A stretch of 64,000 nucleotides of DNA, taken from NCBI GenBank assembly GCA_002433055.1, contig DJHJ01000039.1:498-64497 (forward strand), given 5' to 3'. The DNA is from Acidobacteriia bacterium UBA6623 (GTDB taxonomy: Bacteria; Acidobacteriota; Terriglobia; Bryobacterales; UBA6623). How positions within the stretch are numbered: the first letter of the stretch is position 1; each line of letters opens with the position of its first letter. The notes under the pieces were generated by a model, which made no database searches, was not told the origin of the DNA, and was given only the letters and a program-made list of their open reading frames with translations. Position numbers and translations under genes: made by a program. This document shows, piece by piece, positions 46,058-54,009 of the stretch.

Positions 46058-46966
46058 TCACAAAACCGGCTTGTACCTTTCCATGAGTATTGAAATCTCT
46101 TTGTGCTCAGCGGGTCGTACATCAGGCAATGGCGGCCGCACCGGGCCGGCGGGCTTCCCCAGTACCTCCATTGCAGTCTTCATAACCGAAACCTCGTAAC
46201 CTTTGCGTCTCGCTCGCAATCCATACAATGGCAACACATAATTCGACATCAATCGCTCGAGACTAGCGTTATCGAGCATTGAGGCACGCTCGTGAAGCTG
46301 CAGAGAAAGCCGTGGCGCTATGCTGGCAATACTGGATGTGTAAACACGAATACCAAGCGCATAATAGGGGCGCACCATATCATCCCCAGCGCCCCCAATC
46401 CAATGCAGGCGATCCCCCACTCGCTCCATGATCATCTGGTATCGTCGCACATCTGCCTGACCTTCTTTCCAGGCTGTTAGAGTGGGAATGGCGTCCGCTA
46501 ATTGGTTCACTTCTCCTGCGCTGAAACCAGCCCAATCGCGATTGTAGATTATTAAAGCGAGTGACGTACTATCACCGATGGCTTGATAATACTTCAACAT
46601 ACCTTCAAACGGAGCACTTGGATAATAGGGTGGGAGACATAAGATGCCATCGGCACCAACATCCGAGCTCTGTTTCGCCAATTCGACGGCAATCTGCACT
46701 CCAAAACCAACACCGGCAATCACTGGCACCTTGCCCCCAACTTCCTGGACGACAGTCTCGACTACCTTGCAGTGTTCTTCCATTGAGAGAGAATATATCT
46801 CTCCCGTCCCACCACCAACTACAATTGCTGCCAGTGGATATTGCACCATTTCAGCTATATTGCGGCGTAGTCCCTCAACATTTAGAGAGAGATCATCATT
46901 GAATGGCGTAACGGGAAAGGCTATTACGCCAGTAAGCCGGGATCGAAGTTCGCTGGGTTCCATCAT
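46058..46966 (-). CDS. kdgD: KdgD-like DapA-family dehydratase/aldolase
   Basis: The 302-residue protein is a DHDPS-family TIM barrel. The N-terminal GVIAFPVTPFNDDLSLN and GGGTGEIYSLSMEEH resemble 5-dehydro-4-deoxyglucarate dehydratase (KdgD), which converts that acid to 2-oxoglutarate semialdehyde in glucarate and galacturonate catabolism. The Schiff-base lysine lies in LTAWKEGQADVRRY and the tyrosine in LIIYNRDWAG. The C-terminus GKPAGPVRPPLPDV is common in this subgroup. Dihydrodipicolinate synthase is an alternative but less likely. The first of two adjacent ATGs is annotated as start. GH88 and mannosidase genes elsewhere in the window would fit acidic-sugar use. Confidence 0.8.
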   Translation of the reverse strand: MMEPSELRSRLTGVIAFPVTPFNDDLSLNVEGLRRNIAEMVQYPLAAIVVGGGTGEIYSLSMEEHCKVVETVVQEVGGKVPVIAGVGFGVQIAVELAKQSSDVGADGILCLPPYYPSAPFEGMLKYYQAIGDSTSLALIIYNRDWAGFSAGEVNQLADAIPTLTAWKEGQADVRRYQMIMERVGDRLHWIGGAGDDMVRPYYALGIRVYTSSIASIAPRLSLQLHERASMLDNASLERLMSNYVLPLYGLRARRKGYEVSVMKTAMEVLGKPAGPVRPPLPDVRPAEHKEISILMERYKPVL

Positions 46967-47118
46967 GGTATTTAGACTCTGAGTCCTCTGCTAAATTTTA
47001 CGTGAACAAAGCTCAGCACGATATAGTTGGCAAAAACCACCCATGCGACTCCAAGAGTACCTGTCTAACATCACAAAGATCATCCATGGCACTTGGATAG
47101 AGTTACCCTGTCATCTCT

Positions 47119-47883
47119 TTAACACCTCATACGTACGGGAACTCCGGCTTTGTTAAGAACGTTTTTTAGATCATCTATAGTGTGTGTTCCGTAGTGGAAA
47201 ATCGATGCTGCCAGAGCCGCATCGGCTTCACCGTCGGTCAGCACTCGAACAAAATCTTCAGGATGTCCACCACCTCCACTCGCAATAATTGGTATGCGAG
47301 TATTTCGTGAGACGGTACGTGTAAGATCACAGTCGAACCCCTCCTGAACTCCGTCACAGTCCATCGAAGTGAGTAAAATTTCTCCAGCACCAAGATCCTC
47401 ACCACGCTGTGCCCATTCGAGAACATCTATGCCAGTGTCATTACGACCCCCATAGGTGAAGACATTCCAGACACCTGGTTTACTGCGACGGGCATCAATC
47501 GCAAGAACCGTGGCTTGTGCACCAAACTCTTCGGAAATCTCGGTGATCAATCCTGGGCGCTCGATCGCTGCTGTATTGATCGATACTTTGTCGGCACCAA
47601 CCGTCAGCACTGTACGAGCATCCGTAATCGACCGAATACCACCTCCGACCGTCAAGGGTATAAAAACCTTACGTGCGGTATCTTCAACGACGTGGATCAT
47701 TGTCTCGCGATGATCACTGGAAGCAGTAATATCAAGAAATACGAGCTCATCAGCTCCATCACGATTGTAGATGTCCGCCAGTTCGACGGGGTCACCAGCA
47801 TCTCTCAGTGCTACAAAATTGACACCTTTGACAACGCGACCGTCAGTAACGTCCAGGCAAGGAATAATTCGTTTTGCAAGCAT
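47119..47883 (-). CDS. hisF: imidazole glycerol phosphate synthase subunit HisF
   Basis: HisF is the cyclase half of IGP synthase; it uses ammonia from HisH to make imidazole glycerol phosphate and AICAR. The 254-residue TIM barrel has [19 protein letters not shown] with the catalytic Asp, [44 protein letters not shown] with the second key Asp, and [12 protein letters not shown]. It is the last gene of the his operon, 112 bases after hisH. HisA, the enzyme before it in the pathway, is not present here. Confidence 0.97.
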   Translation of the reverse strand: MLAKRIIPCLDVTDGRVVKGVNFVALRDAGDPVELADIYNRDGADELVFLDITASSDHRETMIHVVEDTARKVFIPLTVGGGIRSITDARTVLTVGADKVSINTAAIERPGLITEISEEFGAQATVLAIDARRSKPGVWNVFTYGGRNDTGIDVLEWAQRGEDLGAGEILLTSMDCDGVQEGFDCDLTRTVSRNTRIPIIASGGGGHPEDFVRVLTDGEADAALAASIFHYGTHTIDDLKNVLNKAGVPVRMRC

Positions 47884-47995
47884 GCTTCTGCCAAACTAAT
47901 TCAACTAGAAACTCGGACTGTACCACTGACTAATTGCAGATACAATTCACTGAATTTACTCGGAAATCGATCGCAAAGCATAACGTAAACACCAG

Positions 47996-48619
47996 TTAAG
48001 ATTTCACTACCAAAGACTCGGCCGCTAAAAAATTACGCATAACTTTTTGCCCGAGAACTCCCGATTTTTCGGGGTGAAACTGTACTCCAAACACGTTCTG
48101 ATACTCGATAGCTGCAACGTAGTCGATGCCGTAATTACAGAGGGCTGCTGTCCTCTTGCCAGCTATCTCGGTCGGGACGTAATAACTGTGCGCAAAGTAC
48201 ACATATGGATGTTCACCAACATCTCCAAGCAGTCTAGGTCGGCCCTCGAGTTCGAGCTCGTTCCAGCCCATGTGAGGCACACGAGCAGTCGAGTCGAATC
48301 GTCGTACTACACCGGGGTAGATACTTAACCCATCGAGATCTGGCGCCTCTTCACTTTTTTCAAATAGTGCCTGCATCCCCAGACAAATGCCTAGAAACGG
48401 TACTCCCTCTCTGATCAATTCACAAAAGGCAGTCCGCACTTCGAGAGCATCCAAGGAATGAATAAGCTGCCCAAAGTGGCCGACACCCGGCAATATCACT
48501 TTGCTCGCTCGACGAAGCCCCTCTTCATCGGTAACTATCTCATAACGGACGCCAATAGAGTCAAGCGTATTTTCGACGGAGCGAAGATTGCCCGCACCGT
48601 AGTCAAAAATACCAATCAT
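47996..48619 (-). CDS. hisH: imidazole glycerol phosphate synthase subunit HisH
   Basis: HisH is the glutaminase subunit that feeds ammonia to HisF. The 207-residue class-I glutamine amidotransferase has [28 protein letters not shown], the nucleophile Cys in [14 protein letters not shown] and the His-Glu pair in [12 protein letters not shown]. All three catalytic residues are present. Its ATG overlaps the stop of hisB by four bases, so translation is coupled. Confidence 0.97.
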   Translation of the reverse strand: MIGIFDYGAGNLRSVENTLDSIGVRYEIVTDEEGLRRASKVILPGVGHFGQLIHSLDALEVRTAFCELIREGVPFLGICLGMQALFEKSEEAPDLDGLSIYPGVVRRFDSTARVPHMGWNELELEGRPRLLGDVGEHPYVYFAHSYYVPTEIAGKRTAALCNYGIDYVAAIEYQNVFGVQFHPEKSGVLGQKVMRNFLAAESLVVKS

Positions 48620-49215
48620 AATGTCTTCTCCAGTAGTCCCTTAGTGCTTGGAAGCTGATCCTTGAGCCGTTCGTCCACCGAACAGGCATAGCTCATAGCT
48701 CTCGCAAAACACTTAAAAATTGCTTCAATTTTGTGATGATTGGATCGACCATACATCACCCGCGCATGAAGATTTGCACCACAGTGAGCAACGAAACCAT
48801 CAAAAAAATCCTCGAGTAATTCAGTCTGTAAATCTCCAACTAATCGAAACCGGGTCGGTGCATGGTAAACGAGTGCTGGACGACCTCCAAGGTCCACCGC
48901 TACAACCGCCAAGCTTTCATCCATTGGTAGAACAAAATAACCAGCTCGATTGATACCTATGCGATCTCCAAGTGCTTGTGAAAAACACTGCCCCAAAACA
49001 ATGCCAACATCTTCAACTGTATGATGTTGATCAACCTCTAAATCTCCCTCTGCGCGTATATCTAAATCAAAACCACCATGCTTGGCAAAAAGTTCGAGCA
49101 TGTGATCAAGAAAACGAATTCCTGTGGAGATGTTGTACCGTCCCTGACCTTCGATACCAAGGCATATTTGTACACGTGTCTCTTTGGTCTCACGATTATT
49201 GGTAGCTGTTCTCAT
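48616..49215 (-). CDS. hisB: imidazoleglycerol-phosphate dehydratase HisB
   Basis: The 199-residue protein is the monofunctional IGP dehydratase, without the N-terminal phosphatase domain of enterobacterial HisB. Metal-binding histidines are visible in [76 protein letters not shown] (motifs [10 protein letters not shown] and [10 protein letters not shown]). The catalytic metals are two manganese ions. It is followed by hisH with a 4-base overlap. A HAD phosphatase gene lies 93 bases upstream in the same operon and probably supplies the missing activity. Confidence 0.97.
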   Translation of the reverse strand: MRTATNNRETKETRVQICLGIEGQGRYNISTGIRFLDHMLELFAKHGGFDLDIRAEGDLEVDQHHTVEDVGIVLGQCFSQALGDRIGINRAGYFVLPMDESLAVVAVDLGGRPALVYHAPTRFRLVGDLQTELLEDFFDGFVAHCGANLHARVMYGRSNHHKIEAIFKCFARAMSYACSVDERLKDQLPSTKGLLEKTL

Positions 49216-49308
49216 CGGTCCTCCACTCCCTATCAGAACTTGGAAAGATTACTGTGATGGCAGTACGTCTCTTTTGAATCCTTCAGTACAAATCGCTACT
49301 CGCCGTAA

Positions 49309-49977
49309 TCACAAAGCGGACTCTAGCTCATTTACACTCTCGACCACAACCTGTGCCCCTTCGGCTTGAAACAACTGAACAATCTCATCACGCTGATACA
49401 AGTTACGGGCAGCTACTCCCACAAATGATACTCCTGCGGCTCGTGCACACCGAGCATCATCAATATTGTCACCAATATAAGTTGCTTCACATCCCGGAGC
49501 ACCTTCAAGCACTCGCAACAATCCATCTGGTGCAGGTTTTTGGTTTTCGATTAGATCGCTTGTGATAACCGGGTCAAATCTAACATCAGCTGCAAAACGA
49601 CTCAAAGCGAAACGTGCGGCGCGCGTGGGCCTCCCAGTGTATATAGCCAAGCGGTTAATCGTTTCCAAGCGTTCAAGAACTCCATCAGCCACGAGCCAAG
49701 ATTCCTGGGAGATGAACCCATCCTCAGCCGTTCCCCAAAATAGTTTGTGGAATTGCAAACATAGCTGCTCATAATCTACTTCTATGCCGAGTTCACGCAA
49801 CACGTCGAACGCAAGCACACAATCATCGTTGTAGCCACCACGGTTTTTCATAATGACTATCTTTTCCTGCGTTATGCGTCGACCACTGAAATGTGCAATC
49901 GTTTCAATCGTCGTCACACGATAGGAGTATGTTGGATCAACCAACACGCCGTCCATATCAAAAATCAACAGCTTCAT
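49309..49977 (-). CDS. HAD-IA family phosphatase in the his operon, candidate histidinol-phosphatase
   Basis: The 222-residue protein has the HAD motifs: DMDGVLVDPTYSY (motif I, aspartate nucleophile), LAIYTGRPT (motif II), the lysine in IENQKPAPDGLLRVL (motif III) and YIGDNIDDARCARAAG (motif IV). A helical cap of about 80 residues lies between motifs I and II. Its start overlaps the end of hisC by four bases. HisB in this operon lacks a phosphatase domain, so this protein is the best candidate for dephosphorylating L-histidinol phosphate. I recall a HAD-IA subfamily linked to his genes in several phyla, but the activity here is inferred from context only. Confidence 0.85.
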   Translation of the reverse strand: MKLLIFDMDGVLVDPTYSYRVTTIETIAHFSGRRITQEKIVIMKNRGGYNDDCVLAFDVLRELGIEVDYEQLCLQFHKLFWGTAEDGFISQESWLVADGVLERLETINRLAIYTGRPTRAARFALSRFAADVRFDPVITSDLIENQKPAPDGLLRVLEGAPGCEATYIGDNIDDARCARAAGVSFVGVAARNLYQRDEIVQLFQAEGAQVVVESVNELESAL

Positions 49978-51065
49978 CTTCCCATCACCTCACCCAACGC
50001 CTTGAGCATAGTTTTCACTTGTCGCCTGGTCCCTACGGTGATACGGATAGTACCTGGTATATCTTTGGTGCGATCTCTAACAAGAAAATTGTATTCGCGC
50101 AAGAGCTTGCAGATCATCGCAGCCCTTCTGCCAAAACGGACTAATACGAAATTTGCCTGGCTTGGATAGTAAAAGAGTCCAAGTTGATCGAGTCCTTCAC
50201 ACAACGTTTTACGGGCTTCAAAAATCTCATCGACATAATTCCGGATGTATTTCTGGTCTTGGACAGCCTCAAGCGCACATGCAACGGCCAATGAGTTGAC
50301 ACTGTAAGGTGACTGAAATTTTCGTATCATAGCGATATTTTCCTTCTGAGAAAATAGACATCCAATGCGCAAGCCAGCCATACCATAAACTTTCGAAAAA
50401 GTTCGACTCACAAATAAGTTTGGATAGTGTGTCAACAAATCAAGCGCAGTAATACCAAAAAATTCAAAGTAGGCCTCGTCGATCAGTACGGCTGCCTGTG
50501 GAGCAGCCTGAAGGATCAATTCGATATCATTGAGCCCAATTGCGCTGGCGGTAGGATTATTGGGATTCGCTATGAGTATCAGGCGTGTCTTCGCTCCAAT
50601 CGCTCGAATCATTTTCTTCAATGGAAAACTTAGTGTCTTTTGTGGATATCGCACCAGGCTAACCTTTGCGTCAACTGATTCTGCCGCCAAGCGAAAAATT
50701 GGGAACGTAGGCCACGACATCAATACTTCTTGTCCCGGGTCAACGTAGGTGTGGACCATCAGCTGAATTGCTTCATCTGTACCATCGGTGAAGGTCAACT
50801 GATCTTCCTGTACACCGAAGAACGGTGCGATTTTCTCACGTGATGCCAGATACTCTGGGTAGACAGATAAAAATTGTGCTGTTGCCCTATTGCGTAGAAC
50901 TCGCACGACGCGCGGTGAACAACCTACTGTATTTTCGTTAAAGTCTAGTCGCAACTTGCCACCGCGGCCATCGGTAGGGGGTGTGTACGGCTCCATTCGT
51001 TCAATGGCCGAACGCACTCGTGGGTATCTGGGTTTTTTTTCTGTTTCTGCTTTGTTGTTAGTCAT
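49974..51065 (-). CDS. hisC: histidinol-phosphate aminotransferase
   Basis: HisC is a PLP enzyme that transaminates imidazole acetol phosphate to L-histidinol phosphate. The protein has LRLDFNENTVGCSPRVV near the N-terminus, TDGTDEAIQLMVHTYVDPGQEVL in the PLP region (core DGTDEAIQL), ANPNNPTAS, VLIDEAYFEFFG and the PLP lysine in VSRTFSKVYGMAGLRIG. RIT VGTRRQVKTML-type residues end the fold. The ATG at 51065 gives 363 residues and an 8-base overlap with hisD; a longer frame from 51092 is possible but overlaps hisD more. It overlaps the HAD gene downstream by four bases. Confidence 0.96.
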   Translation of the reverse strand: MTNNKAETEKKPRYPRVRSAIERMEPYTPPTDGRGGKLRLDFNENTVGCSPRVVRVLRNRATAQFLSVYPEYLASREKIAPFFGVQEDQLTFTDGTDEAIQLMVHTYVDPGQEVLMSWPTFPIFRLAAESVDAKVSLVRYPQKTLSFPLKKMIRAIGAKTRLILIANPNNPTASAIGLNDIELILQAAPQAAVLIDEAYFEFFGITALDLLTHYPNLFVSRTFSKVYGMAGLRIGCLFSQKENIAMIRKFQSPYSVNSLAVACALEAVQDQKYIRNYVDEIFEARKTLCEGLDQLGLFYYPSQANFVLVRFGRRAAMICKLLREYNFLVRDRTKDIPGTIRITVGTRRQVKTMLKALGEVMGR

Positions 51066-52341
51066 CAAGGCGTACCTCGACTGAACGGGCATGTGCCTCG
51101 AGACCCTCTGCTCTTGCTAGCGTAACGATAGCTGGAGCAAGCCTTTGCAACCCTTCCCGTTTCAATTGCTGCACAGTAATCACTTTGATGTAATCTAGAA
51201 CCGAAAGTCCTCCTCGCAGCCTTGCGACGCCTCCCGTTGGTAGAACATGATTCGGGCCAGAAACATAATCTCCCGCCGCTTCTGGACTCCAAGGGCCAAG
51301 GAAAATACTTCCTGCGTTATCTATCTTGTTAAGCAAGTTTTCATCGTAGAGCACAAGATGTTCAGGAGCGAATCGATTTGAAATTTCCACTGCTTCATCA
51401 AGTGACGCCGTAAGAATAATGGCACTATTGCTCATAATTGCCTTAGATGCAACTTTGCCAGTAGGAAGTGTTTCCAGTTGGCGAGCAACCTCTCGTTGCA
51501 CTCTTCTTGCCAAACGTTTCGAAGTTGTCAGAAGAACCGCCGCTGCATCCGTATCGTGCTCAGCTTGAGCCAGCATATCGGCAGCAATATATCGTGGATC
51601 GCCATCGGCTGCTATCAGAAAAATCTCAGTCGGTCCAGCAACAAAATCTATGCCGGCTGTACCAGCTAAAAGTTTTTTGGCTGCTGCAACATAAATATTT
51701 CCGGGGCCCACAATTCGATCAGCACGTGGAACTGTTTCTGTTCCAAATGCAAATGCCGCGACTGCTTGCGCTCCACCCATGTGAAAGAAGTTATTCACTT
51801 CCATATAGCCGGCAGTCCCAAGCGTTTCCAAGTTTGGGGTCGGCGAAGCAGCTGATATTAATTTGACCCCAGCGGTTTGTGCGGGAATCACTGTCATCAT
51901 CAAAGTCGACGGAAGTGGATAGCGACCACCAGGAATATATGCCGCGATTGAGTCAAGTGGTCGCACTTCTTGACCTAGCACTACACCAGCACCAAAACTC
52001 TTATTCCAAGACTTCGGCATTTGCCTTTCAGCGAAACGTCGAATTTGTCGTGAGGAGACGTCTAAAGCTGATAAAAATGGTTTCGGCAGGGCTTCTGTTG
52101 ATTCAAGCAAGCGTGACGGAGGAATTCGAACAGAGTTTCCTTCGAGACCATCGAATTGCCTCGCGTAGCTAATCAAAGCTCGATCCCCCTTCTTTCTCAC
52201 ATCTTCAAGAATTGGGCCCACTACCACCTGAGCACGCTCTAAACGTCTCGCACGGCGTGCAAACAACTGATCTACAGCAGTCGTATCTTTTCTGGAAAAA
52301 ATCTTTAGCATCACACTTTGCCGATCCACGGCCACTCTCAA
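51058..52341 (-). CDS. hisD: histidinol dehydrogenase
   Basis: HisD oxidises L-histidinol to L-histidine in two NAD-dependent steps. The 427-residue protein has the conserved IAAYIPGGRYPLPSTLMMTVIPAQ, VIPAQTAGV, IVGPGNIYVAAAKKLLAGT, DFVAGPTEIFLIAADGDPRYIAADMLAQAEHD (core AQAEHDTDA), FAPEHLVL, and the zinc and catalytic residues in GPNHVLPTGG. The N-terminus is standard for the family after about 20 residues, so the exact start is slightly uncertain. It lies 81 bases after hisI. Confidence 0.96.
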   Translation of the reverse strand: MRVAVDRQSVMLKIFSRKDTTAVDQLFARRARRLERAQVVVGPILEDVRKKGDRALISYARQFDGLEGNSVRIPPSRLLESTEALPKPFLSALDVSSRQIRRFAERQMPKSWNKSFGAGVVLGQEVRPLDSIAAYIPGGRYPLPSTLMMTVIPAQTAGVKLISAASPTPNLETLGTAGYMEVNNFFHMGGAQAVAAFAFGTETVPRADRIVGPGNIYVAAAKKLLAGTAGIDFVAGPTEIFLIAADGDPRYIAADMLAQAEHDTDAAAVLLTTSKRLARRVQREVARQLETLPTGKVASKAIMSNSAIILTASLDEAVEISNRFAPEHLVLYDENLLNKIDNAGSIFLGPWSPEAAGDYVSGPNHVLPTGGVARLRGGLSVLDYIKVITVQQLKREGLQRLAPAIVTLARAEGLEAHARSVEVRLDD

Positions 52342-52422
52342 CTAGTCCACAAACATGGAAGAGTAGAGCGACTAGAACTTTGGAAAAGATGAGATCCGGT
52401 ATCGCCTCCGAATCACTCTACT

Positions 52423-52791
52423 TCAATAAACAGCTCCTGGGTCATAGGTTTGTTCGGCACACTGCTTCCATTCACCGTCTTCCAAACGTCGATAAAAGCA
52501 TGTGCGGAACCCATTATGGCAAACACCAGAACCCAAGAGCTCCGCCCTAATCAGAACTGTATCTTGGTCACAATCAACCCGAATTTCCTTCGTCAGTAGG
52601 TAATGACCAGATGTTGAACCCTTGGTCCACAACCGATTACGTGTTCGACTATAAAATGTCACCTTGCCGGTTTCGACAGTCTTATCTAAGGCTTCTTGAT
52701 TCATGAAGCCGACCATTAACACCTCTCCATCAGAAGCATCTTGAATGACTGCTGGTATCAACCCATGTAATTTACTGAAATCCAGTTCCAT
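52423..52791 (-). CDS. hisI: phosphoribosyl-AMP cyclohydrolase HisI
   Basis: HisI opens the adenine ring of phosphoribosyl-AMP, the third step of histidine synthesis. The 122-residue protein has LIPAVIQDASDGEVLMVGFMNQEALDKTVETGKVTFYSRTRNRLWTKG (motifs VLMVGFMNQEAL and FYSRTRNRLWTKG), HYLLTKEIRVDCDQDTVLI with the Mg-binding aspartates, and CHNGFRTCFYR with zinc-binding cysteines. There is no fused HisE (PRA-PH) domain. The start is the ATG at 52791; a longer upstream frame is rejected because it runs through the leader terminator. It is the first structural gene after the attenuator. Confidence 0.96.
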   Translation of the reverse strand: MELDFSKLHGLIPAVIQDASDGEVLMVGFMNQEALDKTVETGKVTFYSRTRNRLWTKGSTSGHYLLTKEIRVDCDQDTVLIRAELLGSGVCHNGFRTCFYRRLEDGEWKQCAEQTYDPGAVY

Positions 52792-52817
52792 GTCGTCGTT
52801 TGCAACTTCCTTTCCGC

Positions 52818-52852
52818 AAAAAAAAACCCCGCTCGGCTCTCGCCGGCGGGTT
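52818..52852 (-). terminator. intrinsic terminator of the his operon leader (attenuator)
   Basis: Read on the minus strand, AACCCGCCGGC (52852-52842), loop GAGA, then GCCGAGCGGGGTT (52837-52825) form a GC-rich stem with two single-base bulges and a GNRA tetraloop, followed by a run of nine T (52826-52818). This is a textbook intrinsic terminator, placed between the leader peptide and hisI where it could only prevent or permit hisI-to-hisF transcription. Confidence 0.9.
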
Positions 52853-52891
52853 CCTGTATTCCTCTTGTGTCTCGCTTGTTGATCGCGAACT

Positions 52892-52902
52892 ACCCCACCG
52901 GC
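52892..52902 (-). promoter_or_regulatory. antiterminator strand of the his leader
   Basis: The RNA segment GCCGGUGGGGU (52902-52892) can pair with the 5' arm of the terminator (AACCCGCCGGC, 52852-52842): nine consecutive base pairs, including one G-U, then one mismatch and one more pair. The pairing excludes the terminator. The segment lies just after the leader peptide stop codon (52907-52909). Another part of the leader, ACTACC (52944-52939), can pair with GGTAGT (52894-52889). Confidence 0.7.
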
Positions 52903-52906
52903 GAAC

Positions 52907-52960
52907 TTACCCGCTCGGGTAAGCGTGATGTGTACACAGGTAGTGGAGAACAAACTTCAT
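52907..52960 (-). CDS. his leader peptide (hisL-like), 17 aa
   Basis: The ORF reads MKFVLHYLCTHHAYPSG and then TAA. Three of its 17 codons are histidine, two of them adjacent (CAT CAC, codons 11-12). TATACT (52970-52975) lies nine bases upstream, so the mRNA leader before the ATG would be only two or three bases long and no Shine-Dalgarno is present. The stop codon is a few bases before the antiterminator segment. A hairpin arm pair CTTACCCG/CGGGTAAG (52906-52923) covers the last codons. It is too short to have been called a gene on coding signal alone; position and structure make the case. Confidence 0.65.
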   Translation of the reverse strand: MKFVLHYLCTHHAYPSG

Positions 52961-53111
52961 CAAGTAGACAGTATAACGGATTCCCTGACAAGAGGTGTTC
53001 TCATCCTCTGAACATAATCGGAGTTTCAGGCTATACTTAGGATGTTTTTCCGTCACACGCTCTATCTTAAGAGGATGCAACCTCTACCTTGATTAGATCC
53101 CAGTTGACTCC

Positions 53112-54002
53112 GTGAAAATCATAGACACACTCAAAGCCGGACACCAAACGGTTTCCTTCGAATTCTTTCCACCCAAGGATGACGCTGGGTTTGACCAACT
53201 TTATAAGTCTATAGCTGCTCTCAAGCCTCTCAAGCCGTCACATGTATCTGTCACATATGGGGCTGGTGGTAGTACGCGCCAGAAGACTGTAGAGCTCGTC
53301 AAAAAGATTAAACACGAGATCGACATAGAAGCATTAGCTCATCTCACCTGTGTTGGCGCTGACCGTGCGGAGATCGTTTCTGTGCTCGACGAGCTTGAGG
53401 CGAGCGGCATAGAAAATGTCTTGGCACTAAGAGGGGACCCCCCTCATGGCGAGGCACAATTCACACAACACAAAGACGGTTTCGGATATGCCTCGGAACT
53501 CGCCGCCTTTATCAAGTCACGGTACTCTTTCTGCTTGGCTGGAGCGTGCTATCCAGAAACCCACCCAGAAGCCTCCGACGCAACCACCGACCTCGATAAC
53601 CTTCTCCGCAAGGTGGACACTGGTATTGATTTCTTGATTACTCAGCTTTTCTTCAACAATGATGATTTCCTACGTTTTCGGGATAGAGCTACCGCACGAG
53701 GCATATCAATCCCGATACTCGCCGGCATCATGCCGATCTTAAGTCTGAAACAAGTCAAACGATTCACCAATATGTGTGGAGCAACAATACCAACTGATTT
53801 ACTTTCAAAGATGGAAGCAGTATCAGACGACGTCGATGCGGTGCGCCAATTGGGCACTTACCACGCCGTCGAACAATGCATAGAATTAGTCGAAAAGGAA
53901 GTAGCGGGATTACATTTCTACACACTCAATCGTTCAACGGCCACACGAGCCATCTACCAACAGCTCAAAGGATCATTACTGAAACCGACCAACACTAACT
54001 AG
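53112..54002 (+). CDS. metF: methylenetetrahydrofolate reductase
   Basis: MetF reduces 5,10-methylene-THF to 5-methyl-THF for methionine synthesis, using FAD. The 296-residue TIM barrel has VSFEFFPPKDDAGFDQLY at the N-terminus (catalytic Glu), PSHVSVTYGAGGSTR, HLTCVGADRAEI, VLALRGDPPHGE and DFLITQLFFNNDDFLRFRDR. GTG is the likely start because the conserved N-terminus begins there. The next gene starts eight bases after its stop. A short inverted repeat AGAGG/CCTCT lies upstream (near 53070-53086); no SAM-type riboswitch was recognised. Confidence 0.96.
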   Translation: MKIIDTLKAGHQTVSFEFFPPKDDAGFDQLYKSIAALKPLKPSHVSVTYGAGGSTRQKTVELVKKIKHEIDIEALAHLTCVGADRAEIVSVLDELEASGIENVLALRGDPPHGEAQFTQHKDGFGYASELAAFIKSRYSFCLAGACYPETHPEASDATTDLDNLLRKVDTGIDFLITQLFFNNDDFLRFRDRATARGISIPILAGIMPILSLKQVKRFTNMCGATIPTDLLSKMEAVSDDVDAVRQLGTYHAVEQCIELVEKEVAGLHFYTLNRSTATRAIYQQLKGSLLKPTNTN

Positions 54003-54009
54003 GTGCCCG

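Noticed and set aside
52792..52953. Longer N-terminal extension of HisI reading through the leader
   Set aside because: The extension would cover the terminator stem and T-tract and resembles no HisI N-terminus; the ATG at 52791 matches the family.
52818..52960. T-box riboswitch for histidine
   Set aside because: No T-box sequence (TGGnACCGCG) or specifier loop was found; the His-codon ORF and the antiterminator fit ribosome-mediated attenuation better.
53000..53111. SAM riboswitch before metF
   Set aside because: Only a short AGAGG/CCTCT hairpin is visible; no conserved SAM-binding core was recognised.
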